Position numbers and translations under genes: made by a program
Shown: positions 1 to 9,650 of the stretch, piece after piece
Layout: the number at the start of each line of letters is the position of its first letter
How positions within the stretch are numbered: position 1 is the stretch's first letter
The notes under the pieces: generated by a model
Told to the model about the DNA's origin: nothing
The model's database searches: none
What the model saw: only the letters and a program-made list of their open reading frames with translations
NCBI GenBank assembly: GCA_020746995.1
Contig: JAGPXD010000005.1
Location: 3,822,982 to 3,886,981, forward strand
DNA length: 64,000 nt
Direction of reading: 5' to 3'
DNA from: Plectosphaerella cucumerina
Taxonomy: Eukaryota > Ascomycota > Sordariomycetes > Glomerellales > Plectosphaerellaceae

Positions 1-1198
1 CTCTTCCCTTGGCCTCCTGAGCAGCATCGCCACTTTCCACACCTACCTCCACTCTCACCAGCTGGCAAAATACAGCAATGGCGAGATCGGCTGGATATTC
101 TCCGTGTACACATTTGTCTGCTTCGGCGGCGGCGTGTTCATCGGGCCGATATTCGACAAGTACGGCCCCAGAGTGCTGATCCTGGTAGGGACAGTATGCC
201 TGGTCACCAGCTTGATGCTTCTCAGCTTCTGTCATGGTCCGCCTCCCGTCTCCATGTGGCTTTCTTTTGGCTGACTGACCACCTCATCAGAGTATCCGCA
301 GTTTCTTCTCACCTTTGGCATCCTGGGGGGCGTCGGCACCTCCCTGCTTTTCACTCCGTCCATCGCCGTGGTAGGCCACTGGTTCTCGCTCCGTCGCGGG
401 CTTGCAACGGGCATCGCAACGACCGGGGGCTCCATGGGCGGCATCGCCTTTCCACTTCTGATGAATTCGCTCTTCGACCGTGTCGGCTGGAGCCGAACCA
501 TCTCCGTCATAGCCATGATATGCCTCGTTCTCTGCGGCTTCTCCACCCTTCTTCTTCGCTCTCGTCTCCCGCCGGCTACCAATGCAAAGCCCCGCCCCGA
601 CATCCGAATCCTCCGAGAGCCTGCCTTCGCCCTTACGACGCTGGGAATCTTCCTCCTAGAGCTTTCCATGTTCATCCCATTGACATACATTTCGAGCTAC
701 ATGGTCAGCGAGGGTTTCGACACCAGCTTCAGCTACCACATCCTCCCGATACTCAATGCGGGCAGCGTGCTTGGACGCCTCCTTGCCGGACCTTGGGCCG
801 ACCGCTTCGGTCCGTTTAATGTCAACATCCTCGCCGTACTTCTGAGCATAGTTGCATGCCTTGGCGTTTGGCTGCCGTTCGGATCGACGCCGCAGGGCAT
901 TGTGGTCTTTGCTGTGATTTTTGGCTTCGCGAGTGGCAGTAACATCAGTGTCGGCCCCGTCTGCATCGGGCGGCTGTGCAGGACGGAAGTGTACGGAAAG
1001 TACTATGCGACGGCTTATACGTCAGTGTCGTTTGCCTGCTTGGTTGGCATTCCGGCGGCGGGACATATTGTGGCACACAACCAGGGTGGGTATTGGGGTC
1101 TGATCGTGTTCACCGGCGTTGTGTATGTCGGGTCCCTAGCTGCGCTATGGGCTGCGAAGGTACTACGTGTTGGATGGGGACTCTTCGAAAGGTTTTAG
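1..1198 (+). CDS. MCT-type MFS transporter, 5' end outside window
   Basis: Plasma-membrane carrier of the major facilitator superfamily, monocarboxylate-transporter (MCT) branch. The substrate cannot be told from sequence. The window opens inside exon 1, which reads in frame 2 and includes GPIFDKYGPR, the family loop after an early membrane helix. A 54-bp intron (237-290, GT-CAG) joins ...SFCH to EYPQFLLTFG. Exon 2 (291-1198) continues with GGVGTSLLFTP, HWFSLRRGLATG and a second half with LNAGSVLGRLLAGPWADRFG, the usual MCT motif of helix 8. The stop is at 1196-1198. A second MCT-type gene lies at 47308-48780 in the same orientation and shares the HYILPILNAG/ILNAGSIIGR region. The N-terminus is missing only because the window cuts it. 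Confidence 0.88.
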
Positions 1199-1516
1199 TA
1201 CAGCACGGAGAAGGCATATTTGCGTAGCAGGGATGCTGAATGCAGGACCGCGGCAACCAGAGTCTCGGGATGTTGCTCGTGCAGCACCAGATGCGCAAAC
1301 ATCCACTCAGACAGGTTCAATTACTTCCAGCCGCCGTGCTTTTTGCTATCCTGCCTCTGTGACATCAAAAAATCGTCACTGTGCGTTCGGAAGACCTCGG
1401 CCCTTTTCATGCTCTCAGGCTTCCCTCTGGACACCACAGCGCCCCAACCACATGCCCCATTCACTCAACTCGTGGCAGTAAGCGGTCTCAGAGGCGAGTA
1501 TGATTGTACCTTCTAT
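1199..1516. other. Intergenic, convergent 3' ends
   Basis: Space between the stop of the MFS gene (+) and the stop of the LOG-type gene (-). Short open frames here have no recognisable protein content. No repeat or regulatory motif seen. Confidence 0.6.
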
Positions 1517-2246
1517 TCACATCTTGCTCCACTCAATTCTCAGTACGGAATCCGGCACCTTGTAACGCAGCAACGCCTCCACCGCAGCTTCGGCGGTAGA
1601 GACGCTGCACAGGATCCTGGTATTGCTGCCATGGATGAAGCCTTCCGCGTTCGCTCGGCATACGAAGTCGAGGATTCCATCGAAGAACCCGTTAATGTTG
1701 AGGAGACAGACGCCCCGATCGTGAATCCCCAGCTGAGCCCACGTCACTGTCTCCAGGACCTCCTCCACGGTGCCGAACCCTCCAGATAGTGCGATGAAAC
1801 CCGATCCAGGTCCGCCCGAGAACACCTCTTCGGCCATCATGCGTTTCCGCGTATGCATGTCCTTGACGACGGTGGTGCGGCCGTAAATAGTCGGGTCGGG
1901 GATGTCCATGCCCCCTTGCTTGACGCTCGGAGACTTGTCGTCGCATTCAAACTTGAGCAGAGCCTCCGGAATAATCCCATGCGCTGCATCGGGCCCCGAC
2001 AGCGCCACGAGTGTCTTGGCAGTCTCGCCCATGAGGCCGACTGTTCCGCCACCGTACACTGGCAATGTGTCAGATAGCAAGCGGCGGGTGTGGGGATGCC
2101 TTACCTAGCTGGATGTTGCTCTCGGCCATGATCTCTGCCAGACGACGTGCAGCGTCAATGTGAGCAGGGCTAAAGCCTCGGGATGAGCCACAGTAAACGC
2201 AAATTGTCGTCTTGCGGGTATGCTTCTCGCCAGAGTCGGACGCCAT
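1517..2246 (-). CDS. LOG-family cytokinin-activating phosphoribohydrolase-like protein
   Basis: The LOG (lysine-decarboxylase-like) family hydrolyses cytokinin riboside 5'-monophosphates to free base; fungal members are cytosolic. The start is the ATG at 2246-2244. Exon 1 (2246-2105) encodes MASDSGEKHTRK then ICVYCGSSRG, the family's N-terminal nucleotide-binding strand. A 46-bp intron (2104-2059) joins ...SNIQL to VYGGGTVGLMG. Exon 2 carries the signature region SGGFGTVEEVLE. The family consensus is PGGxGTxEE, so the first proline is serine here, which may affect activity. The total of 227 aa is normal for the family. The following VTWAQLGIHDRGVCLLN and FFDGILDF are also typical. The assignment to LOG is strong; the in vivo substrate is inference. 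Confidence 0.9.
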
Positions 2247-2821
2247 GATGGAGGGCGGACACTCTTGGAAGACAGCACGTTGCCGCCAGTCGACACTCGC
2301 ACTGCCAGGAGACGTACTGAGCAGTGTGTCCTACTACACAGGCCAGATCGAAGGCGAGTTCGGTTCCATCACTTTTCGACTCATTTTTTCAGACAAAGAA
2401 CTGCAGTTGAAGGCACACCAGTGGCTGACGTGCGGCACAATGTCATCATACAGACAAAGTTGGCCCTGACCGCCTTGGATTTCTCTTCCTTGGTAAGCGA
2501 ATGTTTGTATGTAGCCTGTAGGCACCATGCTGACGAGCTTCTCAGTCGACTTCGTCACCCAGCATGTTGGATAGAGTCAGCAGGGTACTGTACGGGAAGC
2601 ACTTTGTTCACATCGAAGCTGCGTGCCGTATGCTGACCCGCACAATGTCATCACCTGCAGGTCTTTGTCTCGAAACTCTACTGTGGGAGTGGGTGAGTTG
2701 TACGCCGGGTCCACCGTGGTGCTGATCGTGTACGATCTGCAGTGAGAATATAGCTGCAGTCCCTGCTTCTTGGCCCCAAAGCAATGCCAGGTCTAGGCTA
2801 CGATCGTGCCACACATGCCCA
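2247..2821. other. Intergenic, divergent 5' regions
   Basis: 575 bases between the starts of the LOG-type gene (-) and the reductase-like gene (+), so it must hold both promoters. Short frames on both strands show no known domain. I saw no clear TATA box or repeat. Confidence 0.5.
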
Positions 2822-4024
2822 ATGGCCTCTTCAAACAACAGTGTAGCTCTCGTAACAGGTGCTACTGGGTTCTTGGGCAAAGTCGTCGTTGAAGAGCTCC
2901 TCCGCCAGAAACACACTCTCTCACTCAAATCGATCATTCTCCTTGTCAGAGCCAAAAATGGAGAAACAGCCAGGCAACGCTTCTGCAACACCATCGTCCC
3001 ATCCGCCTGTTTCTCCAACCTTCACCCCGATTGGACCGACGACGTTGAGGTCTTTGATGGCGACCTTTCAGTGCCTCGATGCGGGCTGTCCGATGACGCC
3101 TACGGCCACGTCGCGAACAATACCACCCATATTATCCATGTGGCTGGATGCGTCAAGTTCAACAGCCTCGTACCGGAAGCAATCTCCTCCAACGTTGACG
3201 GTGTATTGAACGTCCTCGCTCTTGGTCGCAGCTGTGACAAGCTGCGTAGGATAGTCACCACGAGCACTGCATATGTGTCCACCGCGATCGGCCCAGTCTA
3301 TGCAGAGCTCTCGCCCCTGCCGGTACCGCCAAGCCAGCTGTACGCGACGTTGAAGGCAGGAAATATGAACGCGGAACAAGCGATCGGCATCACAGGCCAT
3401 CCAAACATCTACACCCTGTCCAAATGCCTGGCAGAGCATCTTGTGTTCGAGCAGCGGGCGAACCTGTCGGTCACAATCGTTCGTCCCAGCATCATCAGCG
3501 CGGCATTGAAGTATCCAAAGCCTGGATGGATTGACAGCAAGGCGGCGTTTGCTGGCTTGGTTCTCTGCTTCGGCAAAGGCATCCTGAGAGTCATCAATGG
3601 TCGGCGAGATATCAAACTAGACATCGTGCCTGTTGACGAGGTGGCATCCCGTCTGATTCAGGAGGTGTTTCGCGGCGACCACCAGCCCGCAGTCAATGCA
3701 TCCGAATTCAGGATGACCTTTTCAGTCGCGACCGATCGATGCTCCCTCCGCGCTTTCGGTGGCAAGGCTCTAGGGGCAAGGCCACCTGGACAAAGCAACT
3801 GGCGGCAGGCCTTACCACCATCGGTTGACCATGACGAAGTGACGGCACTGCCATCAGACAGAAAGAAATGGCCTGCGGTCACTCGAGAGACTCGTCATGC
3901 CGGCATTCCGCCACACGTCCCGGTGACTTTGGTTCCAAGATCAGGCGGCCAGCTGGGTGAGCCGATGCTTCTTCTGCTCGTCCTCAATCTAACTGGTCTC
4001 TACGTCTTCCATGTCTTGCGGTAA
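2822..4024 (+). CDS. Fatty acyl-CoA reductase-like (NAD_binding_4) protein, atypical C-terminus
   Basis: 400 aa. The first ~290 residues match the NAD(P)-binding domain of fatty-acyl-CoA reductases and related male-sterility proteins. LVTGATGFLGK (about residues 9-19) is the TGxxGxxG dinucleotide loop, followed by IILLVRAKNGETARQRF, a VEVFDGDLSVP strand, THIIHVAGCVKFN, and the catalytic YxxxK motif as YTLSK near residue 200. INGRRDIKLDIVPVDEVA is the usual distal segment. The family reduces fatty acyl-CoA to aldehyde or alcohol, usually at membranes. After about residue 290 the sequence (SVATDRCSLRAFGGK onward) no longer looks like the family, and the C-terminal helical domain expected in ~500-aa members is absent. 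An unrecognised intron, a frameshift or decay of the 3' half could explain this. The single-exon start is the first ATG before the Rossmann motif. Confidence 0.75.
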   Translation: MASSNNSVALVTGATGFLGKVVVEELLRQKHTLSLKSIILLVRAKNGETARQRFCNTIVPSACFSNLHPDWTDDVEVFDGDLSVPRCGLSDDAYGHVANNTTHIIHVAGCVKFNSLVPEAISSNVDGVLNVLALGRSCDKLRRIVTTSTAYVSTAIGPVYAELSPLPVPPSQLYATLKAGNMNAEQAIGITGHPNIYTLSKCLAEHLVFEQRANLSVTIVRPSIISAALKYPKPGWIDSKAAFAGLVLCFGKGILRVINGRRDIKLDIVPVDEVASRLIQEVFRGDHQPAVNASEFRMTFSVATDRCSLRAFGGKALGARPPGQSNWRQALPPSVDHDEVTALPSDRKKWPAVTRETRHAGIPPHVPVTLVPRSGGQLGEPMLLLLVLNLTGLYVFHVLR

Positions 4025-4281
4025 GAGATCATTTTACATCCCCCCAAAGAATGATTTAGATGTCTCGGAAGAGGCCAGATTATGGGTCTGCGGTCCTTGG
4101 ATATGCCGAGCGGCTCGCCCCTCCTGCGAAGCTCGAGGCAACTGAAGCCCATCCCTTCCTCGCAGTGATCTCAAAGATGGCGCGTAGGATACGGCCTGCA
4201 GACTGTGTGGGTGTATCATACCGCCCGGGGCCCTAACCGGCCCACCAACGATGCCTTGGACTAAACCGGTGTGCGTGTGTC

Positions 4282-4587
4282 GCTGCTACGGGAGACAGTC
4301 CCAAAGTAGGGGCGACAGAATGGGGACCGTCCGCAAGGGAGGGTACGTCGATACAGGCGACAGTCCCGAAGTGGGGACAAATTGATCCAAGCGACAGTTC
4401 TCAAGGAAGGACATGTCGATCCAAGCGACACTTCTCAAAGAAGGACACGTCGAGCCAGACGACACTTCTCAAGGAGGGACCTGCCGATCCAGGTGATAGA
4501 TCTCAAGGAGGGACACCTCGATCCAGGCCACAGTTCTCTAGGAGGGATCTGTCAATCCAGGCGGATGGGCGAGACGGAGATGGCCGC
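4282..4587. repeat. 34-bp tandem minisatellite (about 9 units)
   Basis: Seven units start exactly 34 bp apart at 4350, 4384, 4418, 4452, 4486, 4520 and 4554, with no indels. Two more diverged units are recognisable upstream from about 4282. Units begin GATCCAGGCGACAG and vary by point substitution. Several contain a short inverted repeat GTCCC...GGGAC. The same family occurs in reverse orientation at 58100-58190. Confidence 0.9.
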
Positions 4588-4749
4588 CGCCAATGATGTT
4601 TGATAGTGCCGCTACTGTAATTTCCAAGTGTTCCTCTTGGTCGGCCTGGTTAGGAGTATCATTCTTCCGCTTCCACGGCCCGCTGGGTCCGTTGCACCGC
4701 TCGCGCAATTGTCTCACCTATCCTATTTCTCAAAGCAGAAACTCCGATT

Positions 4750-5130
4750 GAAACGCCTCACAGGTCGAGGTCGAGCCCGATGCAGATGACACTGCCCTGC
4801 CTCAACGCCGCGTTAGTCCTCGGCGACGAGATCTCCACCGCGAGCGATTCAGCATCATCCAGTTCTAATGGCGCCAGGGGCGTCGGTATCACGCCTACCG
4901 AGAGTAACAGTACAGCTTTCCCAACGACGATCAGGAGCAAGATCGCTTGGAAGTTATCCACCTCTTCTACGGCCTGATCGGAGACAAACTATTTCTTGTT
5001 CCCTCGACCCCGACAGAAAGCGCATCCTCAATCTCGGGACAGGGATAGGAATCTGGCCGATTCAGCTAGGAGACGAGTATCCTGGGGCTGAGTTGATCGT
5101 CGGCAACGACCTCAGGCCAGGGAGACATTC
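4750..5130 (+). pseudogene. LaeA-like SAM methyltransferase relic
   Basis: Relic of the N-terminal half of a LaeA/UMTA-like methyltransferase, a family of SAM-dependent proteins many of which act on secondary-metabolite regulation. Near 4877-5000 one frame gives RRYHAYRE, a TAA stop, then QYSFPNDDQEQDRLEV and IGDKLFLVP. These match the typical GRRYHAYREGxYxLPNDExEQDRLDxxH block. In another frame RILNLGTGIGIW (about 5026-5061) is the SAM-binding motif I, followed by DEYPGAELIVGNDL. At least one in-frame stop and one frameshift separate these parts, and the C-terminal half is missing. It sits between the 34-bp minisatellite and an ankyrin relic, so this is a decayed accessory block. Confidence 0.75.
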
Positions 5131-5194
5131 CGCTTATAGAGCAAGCTCTGCGGCGAGGCTGCCCGGGGAACAAGTCGTGGCTGTGCTTCAGACT

Positions 5195-5345
5195 GGGGAC
5201 GCAACAGGGATTCAAAAAGGGCCAGACGCCGCTACACTTAGCCGTTGCAACGGGCATGCAGATGCAGTGGAATGGCTGCTGGTGTATGGGGCCAACACGG
5301 ACATCAGCCATCCCGGCGGTTTGAGCATCGTGCCGTGCAAGGAAC
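5195..5345 (+). pseudogene. Ankyrin-repeat protein relic
   Basis: About one and a half ankyrin repeats survive. One frame reads GQTPLHLAVATG (near 5220-5256), the canonical start of a repeat. After a frameshift a second frame continues NGHADAVEWLLVYGANTDIS (near 5249-5308), the canonical middle and end. No longer ORF carries the two parts together. The parent protein cannot be identified. Confidence 0.7.
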
Positions 5346-5568
5346 CCGATAGCGACATGGACCTTTCCCTCCTCCTCTTGGCTGGGGGTACGCCATGGGC
5401 GGATATCAGGTTCCGTCGGTATGTAGACGAGGGCCAAGTGGAACGCCTAGCCCAGGAATGGTAGGTCTCATCAGGCTAACGGTATCGCATCTGCTAATCG
5501 TAAGCCGAAGTTCATCTCCAGCTAGGACAATCATACAGTGATCAATATTAAGGCTGTTCGAGCTATGT

Positions 5569-7319
5569 CTATATCAGCTGCCCCATCCTTGTGTTCAGAT
5601 CAGTCACGTCTTGGCCGTATTCAACGCCGTCTGGACCCTGACACTGGAAGCTCACCACAGTTTTCTGACGTCCACCAATAATAACCTCCTTCAGGTGTTC
5701 GTTGGAGACTCTTGCGCTTTCAGGCAAAGCTTCAGCCTCCGACAACTGCCCTCGACCGCGCTCCTCGATGCCAATCTTCCACTCGGCATACGCTATCGTG
5801 TCTTCGCGATACCACATACCCTCTCGACATGGCGCTAACCTTAGCAGCGAGAGTCCCTTTCGTCGTAAATCCAGATTGCGGCATTTCAGGACGACGTAAA
5901 ACAAGGGAGCCATCACCCCCATGTCGAAGAAGATGATGCGGCCCATGTGTTGGGAGTTCTGGATCAGTTGCTCGGCAAGGGTGAGAATCCGATCAAAACA
6001 GCTGTCGTAGCGATCGTATATCATCTGTGACTGGGTGAAGAGCGTTTCCAGAAGAATGGTCACTGTTTTGTGACACATGTGGAGATGGCACATTGCCGCG
6101 GTGTGTCGAGGATTCTGGGATTCGAAGATCGACGCTGGACTGTTCTTGATGGCCCTATGCCAACTCCGGAGTTGACAAAGGAGCGATTCGCACGTCGCTT
6201 CGAGTGCATGGGGACTCAGACCTAGGGGGGGTGTTTGGGTCGTTGCCAAGAAGTTGGGATCGCCGATGCCTCGTAAGAAGCGAGTGACTGTGTCCAGCAA
6301 CGTGTGTAGGGACTCTCTTGCCCCTTCGATGCTTGAAAATGAGGCAGGTACACCTCTCCGGATGCTTTCGTCGCCTTCGGTGACGAACTCAAAACTCGGA
6401 CTGCCATAGATAGCCGCATGGATCTTGAGCCGCGAAAACGAGCGGAGCAGAGACTCATCGATCATTTGAGACGATGAGGTGTCCGGCTTGTTGGGTTGTC
6501 GAAAGCTATCCAGGATCATCAACCCACCCTTGAAGTGTCTCAGGCCTGCGTCGAGGTCGTTTCGCATAAACTCGAACCAGACGAAAATCAGACAGGAAGC
6601 TAACACTACTTCCAACCGTGGCTGTCTGGCTGACAAGGAGTTCGCCAGCAGTCCGACGGCCTTGTTGTAGTGCTGTAGGGCGAACTGTACGCGTTTGTCT
6701 TGATCATCTTTGAAGCCTTGGGACTCGTATGTCTCGCAGAGTGAACTGAGGCCTAACAAGGCATGTCGTACAGCAGGCTCGGTGTAGCTGATTTGTAGGA
6801 CGAGCCTATCCCAAAACTCGGACTCGAAGTAACCCGAAATGTCGTAGATAGCTCGCTCTCTCATGTAACAAAGACTTCGTCGTTCGGCATCGTCGCCGGG
6901 GATTTCCCAGGTCACGCAATAGAGCGAGAGGCCGTCATGGGCAGGATATGACTGCCAATGGGGTGGTGACTGGCTCTTGTTTGCGGGCGGGACCAGAACG
7001 GGATAATATTCGCATGATCTCCCTGTCGAGGTGCAGCGTGTGCAAGCTGGTTTCGTCTCATCGCATTTGACTCGGCGGATTCTACTACTCGTTAATCACT
7101 TGGCTCGCCAAGCCTGGCGCTGAATGTCTGTAGAACTGACTTGCACACATGACAACCCGTGCGAGTCTTTTTGTGGCTCCTCCTAGCGTGGATAGGACGA
7201 GAGAGCGCCGGTTCTGGCCGAGCGGTGGCATGCATAGCACTGGAACGCATAGCCTCATCTGCTGTGAGTGGCGGCCGACTGCGAATGGCCCGGAAGATGG
7301 CTTGGGGTACCATTTCCAT
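5569..7319 (-). CDS. Zn2Cys6 transcription factor with fungal-specific C-terminal domain
   Basis: Nuclear sequence-specific regulator. Exon 1 (ATG taken at 7319) ends with KKTRTGCHVCK. A 59-bp intron (7140-7082, GTCAGT...TAG) splits the lysine codon, and exon 2 opens IRRVKCDETKPACTRC then TSTGRSCEYYP. Together they give the six-cysteine C-x2-C-x6-C-x5-6-C-x2-C-x6-C binuclear zinc cluster. The rest is a long helical region (IYDISGYFESEFWDRLVLQIS, ALLGLSSLCETYES, QHYNKAVGLL, FVWFEFMRNDLDAGLRHFKGGL) of the Fungal_trans_2 type, ending at 5569. The reading frame of exon 2 is continuous from 7081 to the stop. The precise start is uncertain because other in-frame ATGs precede the zinc cluster. Targets are unknown. 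Confidence 0.85.
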
Positions 7320-7870
7320 TGGACCAGAACCCACGGCTATGAGAAACGACAGCCACACGGACGGGCCTAGTCGGAAATGACCTGTGCAACGGGATGTGAG
7401 GAGGAGAGATTTCGAGAGACGCAATGTGGGTGAAGCGATGAAGCGAAGTCGAGATGCCTCGTAGTTCGAAACCCGGGGACGGCAGCCTGTTATGCAACGT
7501 CAGCCCCTGTTATCCTAAGCGAGTACGATCAGACCAATCAAGGCGTCGAAAGACAGGCCGTTAGTCTGGAGAAGCCAATTAGAAGCGTGGGCAGGGATAA
7601 CACGAACAAACCAACCAGAACTGGGAGACTTGTATGTCCCGGCCATAGCGGCGTCAGCCCTGCCGACGACTGTAACGTTAGGTTCGTTTGTCTCTTCCTC
7701 TCCCTCTCTCTCTATACATACATCGGGTTCAGGCACAGTTCGATATCATTTCTCCCCATTCTCTTCTCTTCTTCACCCTCAACCCCAAGCCTAGAGCTTC
7801 ATCCAAAGGCATCCAAGAAACACCCACTGGTCGTCTCACGACATTCTTTGCAATTGGTTCCGGCGCCGTC
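7320..7870. other. Intergenic, divergent promoters
   Basis: 551 bases between the divergent Zn2Cys6 gene and the RTA1-family gene. It contains a CT-rich tract at about 7694-7715 (TCTCTTCCTC type), common upstream of fungal transcription starts, oriented for the + gene. An in-frame upstream ATG at 7688 exists but yields a low-complexity leader, so 7871 is preferred as start. Confidence 0.5.
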
Positions 7871-8950
7871 ATGGGTACCGCCACGAATCAGTGTCCGGGT
7901 ACGCGCTCATTTTTCCCCTTTGGAGAGTTTCAAGCGGACCCCTCCCCGGAACTGACCTTCTTAGATTTGGACGACCCCGCTATGCAATGGCCGTACTGCC
8001 CGTCTCTTCCGGCCGCCGTCGTCATTACTGTCTGCTTTGCAGTTCTCACCGTTGCTCATCTGTCTCAAGCTGTCATGTACCGCAAACGATTCTGCTGGGT
8101 CATCTGCATGGCCTCGTCCTGGGAGACTGCGGGTTTCACGATGCGGCTCCTTGGATCAAGAGATCCACGAACGCAAGCCTATTCCATTAGCTCGAACCTC
8201 TTAGTCCTCCTGTCGCCCCTGTGGGTGAACGCTTTTGCTTACATGGTTGTGGGCCGGATGGTTTACTACTGGCTGCCAAGCAAGTCGATCTGGAGGCTCA
8301 AGGCACGGACAATGACCTCGTTGTTTGTGTGGCTCGATGTGGTCTTGTTTTTCGTACAGGCTACCGGCGGGAGCATGATCGAAAACGAGGATCCTGAATC
8401 AGCGAAGCTTGGGCTGTATATCTGTAAGCGTTCCTTTCCGTTGAAAACCCCGAAAACGCTTGCTAAACTTGCTAGACATGGGTGGAATCGGCGCCCAGCA
8501 GGGTTTTCTGCTTCTTTTCCTCCTTATCATGGTCAAGTTCAATGTCAACATTCGCCAGCAGGGGATCGATCGACCCACTTCTTGGCAACGCCTCCTTAAC
8601 TCCCTTTACGCTGTCCTTGCTCTTATTACTGTACGTATACACTTTGCGAGTACAGTCTTACTACTGCGAATAGGTTCTAAAAGTGACAGATTCGCATCAC
8701 CTTCCGCCTCGTGGAATTTTCCTTTGGTATCAATGGGCCCATCCCCAAGAACGAGGCCTTCTTTTATACCCTCGAGGCGACACCAATGGTCCTAGCAATC
8801 GGAATCTTTGCCCCTATTCACCCTGGGCGCACCCTGACTGGACCCGAAAGCGAGTTTAGCGCATTGATCGTCCAAAAGGGCAAGCGGCGGTGGTGGTGCT
8901 GCGGACGTCGTGTGAGGACGAGGTTCGATCCAGACCTTGAATTGCCGTGA
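7871..8950 (+). CDS. RTA1-like seven-helix membrane protein
   Basis: The family includes yeast Rsb1 and Rta1, plasma-membrane proteins linked to sphingoid-base export and resistance to 7-aminocholesterol. The gene has three exons: 7871-8423, intron 8424-8475 (52 bp); 8476-8630, intron 8631-8689 (59 bp); 8690-8950. Joining gives LGLYI-YMGGIGAQQGFLLLF and LALIT-IRITFRLVEFSFG, both typical of RTA1. Family marks include WPYCPSLPAA at the N-terminus, CWVICMASSWETAGFTMRLLG, NLLVLLSPLWVNAFAYMVVGR, and near the end NEAFFYTLEATPMVLA with APIHPGRTL. The total of about 322 aa is standard. The short tail is basic (KGKRRWWCC). The gene looks intact. The transported lipid, if any, is unknown. Confidence 0.88.
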
Positions 8951-8977
8951 TCGGTCGAAGATGGATCTGGAATTAAG

Positions 8978-9290
8978 ATGTGGAAGACACTCTCCTCCGC
9001 CATAGGAGGACAGGTCTGGTCTCAAGAGATGACTTATCTTGAAGCAGCCCACACTATCCTCTTGTCCGCCCAGCGTCTGATGTCCGCCGTCGATGACATC
9101 GTTACCATGTCCGACATGGCCTCCAACCTCATCATCAAGCCATTGTTTGCACAGCCGGTGAAAGTTATGAGGCACGCGGCTAAGATATTTGAAGACGAGT
9201 TACAGGCCAAGAAGATCGAGATTGTCTGCAAAGTAGATTCGTCCTTTGCCGACTTCGACCGCCAGTGCCAACCTGCTGGGTTTGAGGTTG
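8978..9290 (+). pseudogene. Hybrid histidine kinase fragment
   Basis: About 100 residues resemble the second half of the HisKA dimerisation domain and the linker into HATPase_c of fungal hybrid histidine kinases. LEAAHTILLSAQRLMSAVDDIV corresponds to the common LExxxTILLCAQHQxRIVDDILTLSK block. QPVKVMRHAAKIFEDELQ corresponds to QPxxVxxRALKMFExELQ. The next expected block (VDWVxLDPSRLLQVLINLL) is missing: similarity stops after VDSSFADF, near 9260. No receiver or sensor domain is present. The piece abuts a bZIP fragment on the other strand, so this is a junction of unrelated gene scraps. Confidence 0.7.
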
Positions 9291-9401
9291 CGAGAGGGGA
9301 GGGCAGCCCCGAGTCACTCGTAGGCGGTTTCTTTCGAACGGGTGAAGCCACGGGTCTCCGAGCGGCCGCCCAGCGGGACGGATTTACCGCCGAGGGCCAT
9401 G

Positions 9402-9650
9402 TCAACACGCAGACGAGTTGCTGACTTGGCTGGCCACGTTGGAGATGTACGCCTGAATGACCTCGCAGTCGCAGTCTCCATGCTGCAGAATCCGGTTCTT
9501 GAGGGTAAGGATCTGTTCCCAGAGGGCGGCCGCGGAAGCCTTGAGAAACATGTGGTCCTCGGTGACCTGCTTTTCCCTGGCCGCGAGATACGTAGACATA
9601 GTTTCGGCAGGATTATGTCCTGCTCTGTACCCTGGATGCTCCGAAGACAT
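9402..9650 (-). pseudogene. bZIP (ATF/CREB-like) leucine-zipper fragment
   Basis: An open frame of 82 codons ends TGA at 9402-9404. It contains AAREKQVTEDHMFLKASAAALW, QILTLKNRILQHGDCDCEVI and QAYISNVASQ. Fungal ATF-like bZIP proteins have this zipper plus tail (FLKASAxALRxEILxLKNxILxHxDCDCxxIQxYI). The DNA-binding basic region that should lie upstream is not recognisable. The fragment is on the same strand as the JmjC pseudogene but in a different frame from it. It is probably a relic, not an expressed gene. Confidence 0.65.

Noticed and set aside
7688..7870. An N-terminal extension of the RTA1-like protein
   Set aside because: The extra 61 codons are translated CT-rich leader sequence; family members start close to MGT at 7871.
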